This document shows, in pieces, positions 14,346-26,880 of a stretch of DNA of 64,000 nt. The position numbers and the translations under genes are program-made. Under the pieces are notes generated by a model. It ran no database searches. It saw only the letters and a list, made by a program, of their open reading frames with translations, and was not told where the DNA came from. Positions within the stretch are counted from its first letter, which is position 1; every line of letters begins with the position of its first letter. The stretch is from Rhizoctonia solani (taxonomy: Eukaryota; Basidiomycota; Agaricomycetes; Cantharellales; Ceratobasidiaceae), in assembly GCF_016906535.1 (NCBI RefSeq), contig NC_057373.1, forward strand, positions 310,001 to 374,000, given 5' to 3'.

Positions 14346-16202
14346 ATTGGAGAACGAGAGGGGAGAACGAAACCACGATGTATGAGACGGGATCCTCCCA
14401 TGCTTTAATCCGTCCGTCGATATTCACGTGCTATACTTTGTAAAACAATATCGGTACCATCGTGGTAGGCGATCCAAGTCTCGCCACAATCCATAACGGC
14501 GGTTTGATCCCACAGACGGATACGTACGAGCGCGACCTCATTCTAAAGCATTCGCAGAAGACCCCTCGAAATCTGCGGATCCGAAAATGGAGATTGATGT
14601 TAATGGAACTCATCTGTGAGTGAGATAGATATTGGCCTCATATATTCGACCCTGGCCGTCGCCCGTTCAAGACGAGTAGCCATATTAGTTCATATCCTAA
14701 CCGCTCCCCCAAAACACGGCATCCGACGAAATGGATAGTTGTGTCCACAGTCTATGGTGCTGGTGTGGATATTCGGCACGTATGAAACTGTATGATTAGA
14801 ATCGAAGCCAGCGACTTAGTGAGTGCGGAGCCAGAGTTACTAGATCGAGTTCCGTGCATCCAATTTTGCGCATCTGACAAGAGACTTGATTGGTGAGATG
14901 ATTATACATGTGTATGAATATGACGTTTGCTAAATCTGTTCTGGAGGAGCATGGTGTCCATGTAATCGTGGATGTAATCTGCACAAACTCAACCTGTCTC
15001 ACGTGAGCTCCTTGGGCCAAATAAGTCTAATCATAACAGGTTCTTGATCAAACGCCAACCCGAGTAGCAAGGAGCATATATGAATTGCACCCCTGTGCCT
15101 AGATGCTAACCACCGTCCTGCGTTCGTAATGCTTCCTCTGATTTAGTACCCCAAATTCACTCGAAGACAACCTGGCGACATAAAGCTCCATTTGGCCGTG
15201 TCTCGCTTAGAGCTCATAACTTCACAAGGCCCACACTCGTGGGATTTCGCCATAGAAGGATCCGGAACCGGGCCCCTGCGAAGCCAGTCAAGCCACGGTC
15301 GTCGAAACGAGATCATTGGGAATAATCGAAGACTCAGCCACCGCACGCCTTCGAGTGATCTTCATTATGGATTACGCAGGTCCATAGATCTGGATCTACC
15401 CCATCAGCCATCTCATTTATCAACGCACCGATGGCGAGCTTCATGCACCATATCTGGTCTGTTATGTCCGCGCACTTATTCCCTTGCGTCTCCCGTTTCC
15501 TATTAAAAGCAATGATGTGTTATCAGTGTACCCGAGAGGTGGACCAGACTACTGGATAGGTTGTAGTGACAATTTTTCTGTAGACAATAATATTACGGAC
15601 GCAGTCGCTCGAATGTTCCACGGCGTACAACCAAGTCTTTATGGGGCATCAACTCTTGGTGGACGTACCCAGGCTATTGATACCATGTGCTAGACTATGC
15701 CGAAGATCTCAAGAGCATGGACTTTAGTGATTTAACTTTGCTCACGACTAGCTACCCCGTATGGTCCATCTGAATAATCATAATTTAGAATCTGGTGGGT
15801 CGCCTATATGCAGGGGCGAGGAAGAAGGCCGCTTTAGCGGTACAGGCCGGAACAATACAATCCTAAGTTGGGTGTGTGCCATACGGTACGATACCCGCCT
15901 TTGAGCCAGCAGCGCATATGAAATAAATGGCACGTTGGTCTACGTCCTATTGCTTTCTATTGATTGCGAATGCACAACCTGCATGCACCTTACCACTCCC
16001 CATTAATATATACCGTATTCGTGCCTACTGATCAAGATAATTTATTCATATCCACATGTCATTTATGTATATGGTGCACCAGCTGGTCCTTGAGTAGCTT
16101 GGATATATAGGAGAGCAACAAAATATAACCAAAATAAGATAAAATTCAAGTTTCCCGCGAGTAGTGCAGAACTGATTGGAGCACTTGCAAATACGGAAAA
16201 GT
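14346..16202. other. Gene-poor spacer
   Basis: No convincing gene. A short frame at 15484-15693 (+) has a protein-like composition (VYPRGGPDYWIGCSDNF...) but lacks recognised homology and a supported start or exon context; it may be a gene relic. Confidence 0.5.
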
Positions 16203-17128
16203 GAGCTGGAAATTCTCCGGAGTGATTTGGATATCCAGCCCCGCGGCTTCAATACGCTCGCTCAGCTTTACGAGTCTCCGAGCGCCACGGAGATTTCCGG
16301 GGCCGTGGACTCTATGGGCACATGTATTATATGTTACCCTGACTAAATTTGAAGTAAAGTGTGATCTGGGGCCTCTTTGTTTGCCTGTATGCTCACGGAA
16401 GGGTCAACATCTGAGGATGGGGGTCTATTGTGGATGGAGGATGGCGTCCAGCAGTACCATGAAACCTTGCTGTCTCTGTATGATCGCTGCTTTGTTGGGA
16501 CCCAAAAGACTTTGATCTCCAAGTTTCAAAGGCGGACAGTACTTCAGTTGTCATGTGTTGTAAACCTCGACATCGAAAGTGTCATGCAACTGAATGACCG
16601 AATCTACCGGTATGTTCGCCATAGGGTGACCTGTTTATTTATTTGTTCATAATATCTACCAGAAGTGATATCGTTGATGAATTGGTCACTCCAAGGAGCT
16701 TTGCGTTTCGATCAGCACAAGTCATTGGTTGTATTATCAGTCTTGTTGCGCTGACGTACTATGAAGGCCAACCCCTTGAAGGCACGCTCCCCGAGGCCTG
16801 GCTGAGGGATGAACGAGCTCGGGAACATACGGGCTTCCTTGTACTCCAATCAGGATATGAGCCAAAGGCTTTTATTTAGTCCCCATTTAATCGTCCTTTT
16901 CGTGTTACCCTTCAGCACTGTATATGTGGGGAGACTGGAAAAGCACGGTGGGATCTCATCAATTCTGAATCGAAAGATGGAAGGAAAATTGAGCACCAAT
17001 ACATGTGGGAACCTCTTGGCGGTGCACGCAACACGACCGGGGAACTTCTCTCTGATAAGTTGCTGCGGTACCAAGTACGTGAAATGCACCTAGCCCATCA
17101 AGAAAGTTCATATTACCAGTCACTATGA
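16203..17128 (+). pseudogene. Unrecognised spliced gene, apparently broken
   Basis: Four coding-like blocks follow one another: 16203-16315 (LEILRSDLDIQPRGF...), 16377-16609 (LLWMEDGVQQYHETL...), 16663-16876 (SDIVDELVTPRSFAF...) and 16880-17125 (SPFNRPFRVTLQHC...). The intron 16610-16662 is clear (CG|GTATGT...CCAG|A) and keeps frame. Between blocks 1 and 2 no GT-AG choice joins the frames without a stop, and an in-frame TAG stands at 16877 unless a very short intron (about 39 bases, ending at that TAG) removes it. I do not recognise the family. The reading is either a decayed gene or one whose first intron I could not place. Confidence 0.45.
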
Positions 17129-17245
17129 AGAGCCTGTATAGTGGAAAATAACATCCAGTGCCAATGATCAAAATTTAGTATGTTTCTATCTGATTTACGT
17201 ATCACTTATAGCGTCTAAGCCGGAGTGAGATAGCTTTTAGCCGGC

Positions 17246-17581
17246 ATGAAACCACCCCCGACGCGTTTAACTCTGGAGGACCTGAAGTCACCAATTTGCC
17301 AATTCTTGCAAGCCAATGCATATGGCTCATCTTCGGGTCCTCTGGAGCGCTCGGCAGGTCCGAGTCACCAGATATTAATGGATTATCTCTGTGCTTCCCG
17401 AATAGCCCTGGAGCATATCGGAGATAGGTCTCCTGATTTAAAACACCCTAAAAAACTCGTGATCGAGAGTAACAATGGATTTGGTCGAGTAGAAAATCCA
17501 GGAATCATGCGTGGAATCGGCCAGAATTTGTTCAGTATGAATTACCCCGTCGGGCTGCTCCGTTTCGGCCCAACTAAGTAG
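17246..17581 (+). CDS. Unrecognised open frame, 111 codons
   Basis: An ATG-initiated frame starting MKPPPTRLTLEDLKSPICQF and ending GLLRFGPTK. Composition is protein-like, with charged and hydrophobic residues alternating, but no motif or family is recognised. It lies 118 bases after the broken gene at 16203-17128 on the same strand and could be its last exon or a separate relic. Confidence 0.3.
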   Translation: MKPPPTRLTLEDLKSPICQFLQANAYGSSSGPLERSAGPSHQILMDYLCASRIALEHIGDRSPDLKHPKKLVIESNNGFGRVENPGIMRGIGQNLFSMNYPVGLLRFGPTK

Positions 17582-17948
17582 GGAGTACAAACGGCATAGG
17601 CATGCCGTTATGCCAGCCTGAGTCTTTCCTAGTTCACATAACTTTCTCACGAAATCTCATCAACAGAGAGTTCTGACACCCTATATGCCTAATTTGGAGG
17701 TATACCTATAAAGCGGCCATATTTCCGCTTGGTAATCGCGCATACATCATCATGGTACATGTGCTCAGCACTTGATAGCGAAGAATTGTGTACATCTACA
17801 TATTATGAATCGACCGTTCCATATGCTCGTGGTCCATTAGAAGTTGTACCACGATATGGTGGGTACGATTGAACGCGCACTCTTATCCTACCTTGGGATT
17901 AAAATAACGCGCAGTTGTCATACAGTTAATAAGCACCCTACCTTCGTC

Positions 17949-19474
17949 ATGCTTTCAAGACCGTTAATCCTACTATTATCTGTCGTCTGTTCGGGAGTAC
18001 TCGCGACACCAACGGCCACTAAGATTCCAATCCTGAAGCACGCGGGCAAGGTAAAAGAAAATTCATATATCATGTAAGCGTCATTCAAAAAAACTAATTC
18101 GTACCATACCTGTGGTCTAATGCCTATGACTGACGCCACCTAGACAATTGAAGTCGGAAGCATCAAAATCTGCCCACTTATCCCGCCTACCTAAATCCGG
18201 ATTGGATATAAGTTACACTTATGACCAAGTCTTTCATGGCTATGCTGCTAGGCTCGACTCTAATACATTGGAATACATTCAGCAATCGAACGATGTAGCT
18301 GCCATATTCGAGGATGGAATCATAACAACGGATATGGCGTGAGTGTATTCTTTACTTCGAATAAATCGACCATTACCAACATATATTAATTAGCCAGCCT
18401 ATCTTAAAGTCGGATAACACAGGTCCGTTATCTCGATCAAAGCCTAACTTGGAAAATATTAGGCAGGCAAATCCGGCGGATGTAGATGTCTACGATATCG
18501 GAACTGTGCGTTTGTGGAAGTAGCTGGATTGAGGGCACACCCAAGCTGACAATGTGATTGAAAATCCTAGGGCATATACACGGCACATACGGCATTTGGT
18601 AGTCGGGCTCATTGGGGAGCTACCTTTGGTGGTGTGAGTAAATAATTTGTAGTCTGTTAACCCTTATCGCGTCCCAGCTTACACTGTACTGTAGTATAAG
18701 AATGCCGATGGTAATGGCTTCAGTACATGTGAGTGAAGTGGATTGAAGGGTTAATTCGGTATCAACATAATCATTCGACGTCAGGTATAGCAGGAATTGC
18801 TGTGGGCGCCACTTATGGGGTGGCTACTCAGGCAAACGTTTATGCAGTTAAAGGTATGTCGTTCACAAGTATGAGTATAGAAATCCTAACGATTTTGGAT
18901 TGTTGGCAGCACTATCGGACGCAGGATCAGGAACAATCTCCGACTTGGTCGCAGCTATAAACTGGGTTATCTCAGCAGTAGCAACTTCTGGTCGACCATC
19001 TCTGATCATGCTGAGTGCTGTTGTCTCGGCTAATTCTGCTTTGGATACCGCAGCGGTCTCCGCGATCAATAGCGGAATTCACTTCATCGTCCCCGTGCCC
19101 TTATCGAGTTTGGATCCAGTGAATAACAGTCCAGCACGTGTACCTGCCGTTATTACCGTTGGGATTGAGGGACAGCGATATTCGTCGATAACAGATGTAT
19201 GTTCAAAAGGGACTGCAGTCACATGTCCCTCAACCGAAGGTCCCACAGCCACCAGGATGCTCAGTAGCTCAGCCGTACCCATGTAAGATATTTCAACCCA
19301 TTTCCTCATCGCTTGACTCAAATGAATTGCGATAGGGCACGCGTGGCGGGTATCGTCGCAGCTGTTATTGGAACCTATGGCAATTCATCGCCTGCTTCAA
19401 TCGCAGCTCAGTTGCGGGCCCACGCATCCAAGTCAAATTTCAATGTGTGCCCCGTCATAAATGACCGTTGGTAA
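17949..19474 (+). CDS. Proteinase K-like subtilase lacking the catalytic triad (pseudoprotease)
   Basis: Eight exons give an uninterrupted 369-residue protein: 17949-18073, 18144-18338, 18394-18505, 18571-18633, 18695-18728, 18785-18853, 18910-19282, 19336-19474. A signal peptide (MLSRPLILLLSVVCSGVLA) and an I9-type propeptide precede an S8 domain. At each catalytic site the residue has changed: the Asp of the usual YVIDTG is Gly143 (YDIGTG), the His of NGHGTH is Phe174 (NGFSTC), the Ser of GTSMATPH is Ala321 (SSAVPMAR), and the oxyanion Asn of AAGND is Leu264 (PVPLS). Surrounding signatures such as IYTAHTAFGSRAHWGA, ATYGVA and SPARVPA are kept and alignment length is preserved. No stop or frameshift is present. 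It is probably secreted, with a non-proteolytic role or under early decay; I cannot tell which. Confidence 0.88.
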
Positions 19475-19710
19475 AGGGAGGTCCAGGAGAATAAATTAGT
19501 CTCGTACTACGTGCATACATGTGTAAATAAATAATGAACGCATATCAAAAAAAATTAATATTTAATGTGGCGGTACTATGGAGGTCCGATAAGCGCCGCC
19601 AAGGCCAGTGGTGCCAAGTGATAACCTCAGTCCACAACGTCATTTCACGGAATTCGCATATAAAGCCTGATTTCCGCAGCACGCATCGGTGCCTCGCGTA
19701 CCTTTCGACC

Positions 19711-21400
19711 ATGCTGGGGGCACTAGGATCTGTGATTCTCACGGTGGGCCTTGTATCGGCTGCCCCAACGTCACCCGGGGAATGCAAACCGCTGTCTTCT
19801 CTCTCTTTCGCTCACCGACCTAATGTAACAAGTGGACTCTCTACCCGTGTAATATTCAACGGACTGAAAAGGCCGCGCGGCTTGCGTATTGATTCGTTGT
19901 CGAACCTCCTGGTCGTCGATCGAGGCGTTGGAGTGGTGGCGCTTTCGTATCGGAACGATTCGACATGCGTTGGCTGGGAGAAACGTACGGTCGTGAACAA
20001 TGAGAATCTGAATCATGGAATCGAGATCGGCCCGAGTGGAGGAGGGAGCAACCAATATTTGTATGCGAGCACTAGCGACAACGTCTTGCGATGGGAGTAC
20101 GATCCAAGCAGCGTCGCGGTTGTAGGAAATCCTGTCACGATTGCGTCGAACATGTCGAACTCTGGTGAGTCGTATGCGATAAGGCGGGTTCGAAGTGGTG
20201 TGAACGCTTTGTGATAGATCATACCACCCGCACCTTGATTCTACAACCCCAATCTGGAAGTACATCCCAGTATATCATCGTTACACGCGGGTCTGAGTCG
20301 AATCTGGACGAGGGCGCTGGTAAGTCGAGGCGCATGTCGTATCAGCAGCGTATATCAAACTGACTGTGCATCAGCCGAAATATCCTCTGGTCGTTCGCAA
20401 ATCCGCCGTTTTGCGCTCAATAGTTCCCTGCCAAGTGGCGCAGGCTGGGCTTGGGAACAGGGCGAGCTCCTTGGCTGGGGCCTACGCAATGCAGTGGGCA
20501 TTGCTCTTTCTCCTGACGGAGAAGACTTGTGGGAGGTTGAGAATAGCTCCGACAATGTCTTTTGGAGAGGGGTTGACGTTCATCACGAGAACCCAGGTAA
20601 GTAAAAAGCGGGGTTTTGAATAGGGCGGAAACTTACCTATTCGCGCTACAGCTGAGGAACTCAATCGTATTCCTTTGAACAACATATCAACCATCCCGGA
20701 TGCTCAAAAGTTCTACGGTTATCCATGGTGCTATACAGCTTGGGATTCGTCGGCCCTCACCGCGTCTTCCTTTACATTCCAGACTGGATCCCAGTTCTCC
20801 ATTCGCAACCCTCCTGAGACGCCCGACGATGCATGGTGCTCTGTTGATCAAAATAACATCAAACCAGTACTGTCGATGCAATCTCATTCGGCACCATTAG
20901 ATATCGTGTTCTACAATGCGCCCTCGGAGGGAAGCGAAGGATACGACAATGCAAGGTTGTATGCTGTAAATACCGAGTGGAACGGTGATGCGTTTGTGAG
21001 TTTTCATGGGAGTTGGAACCGGGATCCGCCGACTGGTAAGAGCATTGGGATTGTCTCTAGACTCAACATGCTAAAATTCTTGCTAGGATACAAGGTGGTG
21101 AGAATACCTTGGAATAATGGCGCTCCTGTCGCCTCGGCAGACTCTCGAAATGGCTACGAAACTGTCGTGGGGGCACCTGATTTGTCCCAGTGCCCGAACG
21201 GGTGTATTAGACCTGTTGGAGTGGCCTTCGACCGTCTCGGGCGACTCTTCGTTAGCTCTGACACGACCGGAGAAATATTCATAGTAGAGAATTCGAATGC
21301 GCCGGACGGGGAGTCCGATTCGTCTAGTCTTGCCAACAGGGTTAATCTAGCGGGTTTAGTAATGGGGGTTATAGGTGCCATTGTAGTTGGGTTGGTATAA
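19711..21400 (+). CDS. Secreted PQQ-type sugar dehydrogenase-like protein (AA12/sorbosone dehydrogenase fold)
   Basis: Five exons give 491 residues: 19711-20164, 20218-20319, 20375-20596, 20652-21035, 21087-21400. A signal peptide (MLGALGSVILTVGLVSA) is followed by a six-bladed propeller resembling soluble aldose/pyranose dehydrogenases: blade motifs such as GLKRPRGLRID, NAVGIALSPDG, VHHENPAEELN, FVSFHGSWNR and RPVGVAFDRLGRLFVSSD. The C terminus is a hydrophobic stretch (NLAGLVMGVIGAIVVGLV) after a Ser-rich spacer, as for GPI attachment. Relatives oxidise sugars with pyrroloquinoline quinone outside the cell and may pair with lytic oxidases; activity here is inferred. Frame is intact. Confidence 0.85.
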
Positions 21401-21603
21401 AGTGATAACGATGTATTTGTTTTTTTGACGACTTTGTTATACACGGATAGCCGATACCCTGTAACTGATGATAAACACGACTCTATATGTATGATACAAG
21501 AAAAGGCGCTTACATTAGTATGAATCGAATAACAATGACAGTTTGTAACAAGCGCAGAAGAGAGCACCTGGAGGCGAGGCATTGAAGGAGTTGACACCTG
21601 TTG

Positions 21604-22502
21604 TCAATCGCGGCGATCATCACCATGGTGTCGTCGACGGTGAGGGGAACGGCTTCGTCGCTGTGGATGACCTTCCCGGTCATGGAGACGATCTTGGGTC
21701 GAGGGAGATGCCGATCGCCGACGAGAATGTCTGTATTCCGTGTCTCGATCCCGATACCTATCCTCGCGCCTGTCTGGTCGCAGATCTCTGCTCCTTTCCC
21801 GTTGTTCGAGACTCTGATCCCTTCTCTCATTGCTTCGATCCCTACGAGGCCTTTCCTTACTTCTGGACCTATCTCTTCCTCGCGCTTTCTCCTTCTCTTC
21901 TTTCTTAGCCGCCCTCCTTTGCTCCTTTTCTGCCCTGCGCTGCTCCTTCTTTTCTCGCTTCTCCTGCTTCTCCAACGCTTTTCGGGTCTTTTCGATTTCT
22001 GCTTCAATTATTTTTTCTTTGTCTGATGGCTCCTTCCCGACTCCTTCTGTCCCAGATGGCGTGGCGTTAGCCCCCGTGACTGGGGCCGCATTAGCTCCAG
22101 TGGCAGGGCCACTGGTAGTGCTATCCCCAGGCTTTGGCGCCGGTTTGAATCCCCTAGGAGATTATTGAGCACTAATGAATAGCGCTACGTCAAGCAAGTG
22201 AGACTCACAAAGCAACAGCCATAGCCTCGGCCTCTGCTTCTTTTATTTTTCTAATCTCCTCGGCCCTTTCCTCGCTTGTGCTCTTTGCATCTCGATTATA
22301 CCAATGGACGTCTTTGTTTTTCTGCCATCTCCCAGTCGGTGCATTAATCGAATGTCCAAGGTAATTCTGTTCATGGTATTGATATTGGTTAGGTGACAGT
22401 GCTTATTTGACGGCTCACCTCACGGTCCTTGTCAGCTGATACATCTGACCATTTGAACTCGGCTTGCCCGCCTCGAGTCCCTCCTCTCGTAGGTTCGTAC
22501 AT
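21604..22502 (-). CDS. MMTAG2-domain protein, Arg/Ser-rich tail
   Basis: Three exons (22419-22502, 22209-22366, 21604-22153) give 263 residues. The N terminus matches the multiple-myeloma-tumour-associated protein 2 domain (PF10159): GGTRGGQAEFKWSDV, then NYLGHSINAPTGRWQK and DVHWYNRD. The middle is an Ala/Pro-rich linker, then a long basic coiled-coil-like stretch (EKQEKREKKEQRR...) and an RS/RD-rich tail, as in nuclear RNA-binding or splicing-linked proteins. The molecular role of the family is not established; a nuclear role is inference. The start lies directly before the conserved domain. Confidence 0.87.
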
Positions 22503-22915
22503 GACGCGCAGTGAATGTGGTGGATATGTAAAAGAGGATTGGTTCGCTGGTTTACGAAGCGTCACACAACAATAGTCACGTGATAACTTGAGCGCTTGAG
22601 GTTTGGCTTACTTGCTCCTACTTTCTTTCAGGGCCGCTGCTCTTGGTACACTTTTCGCTTTATTTTTCTGCTACTATGAGTCAATAGCTTTTGATATGTG
22701 CTAGCATTTACTGAAATGAAATGGGGATCCACCAAAAAGGTCACAAAATATTTCACCGCATTTCTCGCATAGCTAGAGCCGAATACTTAAGACTAGCGAC
22801 CCCGTAGCGCATACACAAGATCTCAAAAATTTCAAAAAATCACATTTTATGCGTAGGTACTCATGCAAAACCACATGAATCACAATCCGCTCCGATCCAC
22901 CCGCACTAGACCAAC
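22503..22915. other. Intergenic
   Basis: Spacer between the 3' end of the M43 protease and the start of the MMTAG2-domain gene, both on the minus strand. It should contain the latter's promoter. Nothing else is recognised. Confidence 0.6.
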
Positions 22916-24072
22916 TTAGACAGTGACGCCACGGTATGTGGACATCTGTGCTTGAAGACGCACAGTCTGGCCAGGGGTGAACTGGTAGAGAAATTGTACG
23001 AGTCAGTTCAAGTTTCACTGCAATTCGACTCTGTCACTAACCTCAGTCAAGCAGTAGTCATCGCTGTAGTCCATGAAGTTGTGGATGCTGATAGAAAGAA
23101 GGTAACGTCAGTCCCAATGTGAACTAAAAGCAGCTTAGATTGACTCACGGATCAAGTCCTCCGCCTGGGCAGGTATCTTTGCCTGCAGGGCAGCCAGAGG
23201 TAGGGCCATTGGGACCATCGGATTGAGGAGGGGTATCATCAACGTAGTCGCCAGGCGCAGCGCAACCGCCCTGGAAAGTATGGTACAAACCAACCCAGTG
23301 TCCAACCTCGTGGGTCAGAGTTTGACCCAAGTTGTACGGCTCAGCGGTACCTCCGGGCACACTCGAGTACCGGATCACGACACCGTCGTCGCTCGGTGCA
23401 CCGGAGTAGGATGATGGGAAAGTAGCATATCCCAGGAGACCTTGGTAGCTCGAGGCGACGTTGGTGAAGCCGACCGTGTAGACATTCAGGGCATTTGCAC
23501 CACCCTTTCGCAATGACTGCTTCATCGCAGTTTGGTAAGAGGTGCTCGGGGCCGCTCGTTGGAACCAGTTACTGAAAAAATAGTCAATTATTGAGTCATG
23601 GTAGCCATTGGGATAAAGTGAACTCACGCATTGGTAGTACGGTCGGTTCCTGCCAAAGTGAAGGTGAGCCCAGTGCCAGCATAGCCGGCGTTGAGTACGT
23701 CGATGGAATCGGTAATTTGCTTCTCAGGAATGTTTCCTTGGCTCAAGGCTAATACGAATTAAATTAGAGAACCCTGGAAAGATAACTAGAACTCACATGT
23801 TCCAGACTGGAGGACGTGCCAATACACAGGAATGGTCGCTGCGAACTTGGCATTAGCGCCAAGCTTAGCGGACACCTTGTGGGAAGCAAAGTGCGCCTCG
23901 GCAGCAGCAACCTCCTCTGCGCTATTGTACTCGTCAGTGGGACTGGTGTCATGGGAATGGATCTCTTAGCGCACCTAGGAGTAGACGCACAGAACAGTGT
24001 GCGATTGCCGAAAGGCACAGCGAGAGCCGAGCTAACGCCAAAAGCAAGGGTAACAAACGCAGTGAAAATCAT
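22916..24072 (-). CDS. Secreted metalloprotease, family M43 (pappalysin-like, MEP1 type)
   Basis: Six exons give 292 residues (high to low): 23975-24072, 23797-23921, 23628-23748, 23149-23571, 23042-23087, 22916-22981. A signal peptide ([18 protein letters not shown]) opens the protein. The zinc motif [11 protein letters not shown] (residues about 202-212; three His ligands and Glu203 as general base) and the later Met-turn [10 protein letters not shown] are both intact. Conserved Cys pairs ([26 protein letters not shown]) fit the fungal MEP1 group. It should cleave extracellular proteins. The first 3' splice site lies at AATAG|C, which yields the reading [17 protein letters not shown]; other acceptor choices break the frame. 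Confidence 0.93.
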
Positions 24073-26557
24073 GGTTGACCAAGTGACCAGTAGACCGAGG
24101 ACCAATACCTGGGGATGGAGGACATGGAGCTACTCGTCGCTAGCTTTTATGCTAACTACTGCCGGTGTTTTGCATGCCAAGTTTAATTGCCACTATGGCG
24201 AAGGCAGACGGAGTACATGCGTGATACCTAAGAAGCAATCGAACACCAGATGGTCTGTGTCTGCTGATCCAGTAGCACGACACCGTGGAGCTCCTGGGGC
24301 GGCCGTGGATATGAAATATATCGACTAATATGGTATCATTTCATTGACAAATGATGTGTCGAACCGTGTGCCAAGCCTATTGTTGCATGTTGAGCTCGCG
24401 GAATCTACGATGGAATTCGGACAAACGCGACACTTTACATTTGACTCAGAGATATACTCAGCATTAATCTGGTGCCGCTGATAAGTATGAATACCCAATT
24501 TCATAGGCATCGGTACAAGAGCCGTGGATGAGATAGAGCTTCGGTAGTTGATCTAGAAGCAGGGATTCTCTTCACGGTTAACATGTTCACGGATATAACG
24601 CAGAATCACAAACAAACCGCCCTTCGTATCGCTATCACTGACAGCTGCCTTGATTGCTCGTACAAGGAAGTAGAAAACGAAACGAACGAGCAGGCACATG
24701 CCAGCATACCAGACCGTTATCGCATTATTCCGTACATTACCAGCAAATGCATACGTGCCGGGACGAATAGGGGATTGGAGAACGTAAGAAGGTCTGAAAT
24801 TGCGGCTAATGTGCTTCCATGTTACATGTGCAAGGATTCGGCAAGTCTCCTTCTATTGCCTATAGGTGGAATTTTCGAATCTTGCTCACGTGGAGCTTTC
24901 GTAGCGGCATCTGTTCGGGGAAATTGGTGGTGATTGATTCTCTATGATACTTGATCTTATCAATAATATGTCCTTCTGTTATTCGGATGTTCGGCCTTGC
25001 TTATCCTTAGATCCGCTGATTTTGCTGGCATTCTCTAGAGCCAAATGGGTAAGCCGTCAAATACTCAGAGTGACCAATTTGTTCGCACTGATACCGCATA
25101 CGCCGTTGCTCCTCGACCAAGATCGCTAGGTTGGGAGACATTGAATAATCTGGATTTCTCGTATCTGCTGGTTGAATTTAAAAATAGGAACAAGCAAGGC
25201 CGAATACGGAACTGATGTGTCTCTCGTCAAGCCGACCAATGGAAGTGCGGCCGACGACCTCATGAATTTGGCTATCTTGTATCGGCTATAGGTCACGAAA
25301 TATTTGGCACTGGCTTGTCAGACGATACCAATATTCGTCACCCGAAAGTTGTAGTGGTATTCCTTGATGTCTGGAAGTGCAATGGATTCGAATAATGAGC
25401 CTACGTTCATATACACAATTCGTTCACTGGGGGGAAACAACATACCGAGAACTAGGATGGAGCTTCAAGTAAGGATGTACCTTATTGAAAAATACGATAT
25501 ACTGGTTTCTGCCAACACGCTCGACTCAGGGAGGATCGAATTGGCGGGTATATGCGTAGTAGCATGCATCAGCCCTGGTTATACATGGAAGAAAACCATG
25601 TTCTCTGTATAGTATATAACTTGAAGGGAGGTATTTTGATCCCGAAAACTGGTCTTATTATCTTACTTTCGCTCCTACTCAGTGTTTTCGTGTATTTAGT
25701 ATAGAGTTGCACTATAAGCGAGACTTATCTTATACCAGTGCAAGTACTAGTGGAGGCTCTATAATACAAAGCAAGTGAGAAATTAACAAATACTATTAAC
25801 CATGGGCCCGAATAGCACCAGGGTTGAGCCTGAGCGTGTGTTTTGAAAGCCTCGCACACATACAGTATTTTAAGAAAAATAATGCTCATTACTATACTTA
25901 CACAGGATAGCTGATTACTGTGCAGCTACCAATATTGGGATGGTCGTCACCAACGTGATGTTTAATCCTACTACTTACTGAAATGCTGCCACCATATGAT
26001 GCTTCGTCAAGGGGAGTTGCAATTGCAACTGATCCGGTGTGGTTTATTGAAAGTAGTGATATTGCCCTAAAGATTTCCAAAATAGGATCATCTTGATCAT
26101 GAGAAGAGCGTGCAACCCGCAAAACTATCCCTGAGAGTTGCTGTTCCAATCAATCCCTTAAAAAACGGGCGCTTGGATGAAGGATACACTGAATGTACTG
26201 TGTCCACTACTAAAGTGGCCATAGAGCCGTTCCAACAAACTTGGCAAGTTTGGTACCTGTGAGACCCAAACTTAGGAGGTTGCGCTTGGTAATAGTATGG
26301 CTGATAGTGATATGGTAATACCAACCACATAAAGAAAGTGTAAAAGCATCCGCAAAAGGCACCTGGTTGTTTAGCTCCTGGGATCAGGGAGGCCGGTGCA
26401 GGGGCGGTAACTAGCCCTTGGCCTTGGCTGCCCGAACAGACCAGTAGTGAAATGTGACCGCTACACCTCGGCACTTAAATAGCTGAAGGGTACAAAAGCA
26501 GCCTGCGATTCCGGCCTCTGACCATATTTATAACCTCCCGAGGAAACCATATTTGAC
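24073..26557. other. Gene-poor 2.5 kb region
   Basis: Several short frames exist but none has a recognised family, codon pattern or splice context. LTR-like ends with matching duplications were looked for by eye and not found. It may hold decayed repeats. Confidence 0.5.
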
Positions 26558-26880
26558 ATGGCAAGTAAGTATCAAGCTATAATTTTCGTTTTAAGAGACC
26601 ATGTATTTATTTCTGCCATAGTCTGCGTCGTTACGTTCTATCCAGGAGCTTCCGAGGAAGATATAAAATATTACCTTGATGAAGTTGAAACATATGGTAT
26701 GGCCTATTTTGCTATGATACCAACATCTCACTCCGCAAGACAGGTGCCACACTTAGGCATGAGTACGAGAAGGAGAGTAAACAGGCGGTCCTAGAGGCAG
26801 AGCCCTGTGAACAGTCTTTTCTTAAGAATGAGAATATTGTGTACGAAATTGGTAAGTCAAAATACCTGATTCATATATAG
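26558..26880 (+). CDS. Small I9/POIA1-like protease inhibitor
   Basis: Three exons (26558-26564, 26622-26696, 26744-26880) give 72 residues without a signal peptide. The reading VVTFYPGASEEDIKYYLDEVETYGGATLRHEYE resembles subtilisin propeptide-type inhibitors such as Pleurotus POIA1: a first beta strand, a SEEDI-type helix with conserved acidic residues, then a second strand after a Gly-Gly turn. Such proteins inhibit or help fold subtilases. The first exon carries only two full codons and is placed by GCAA|GTAAGT. The C-terminal third is less typical (QAVLEAEPCEQSF...), so the assignment is moderate. It lies 7 kb from the dead subtilase; no operon-like link is implied. Confidence 0.6.

Noticed and set aside
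24583..24933. 116-codon plus-strand frame
   Set aside because: No family likeness or supporting splice sites.
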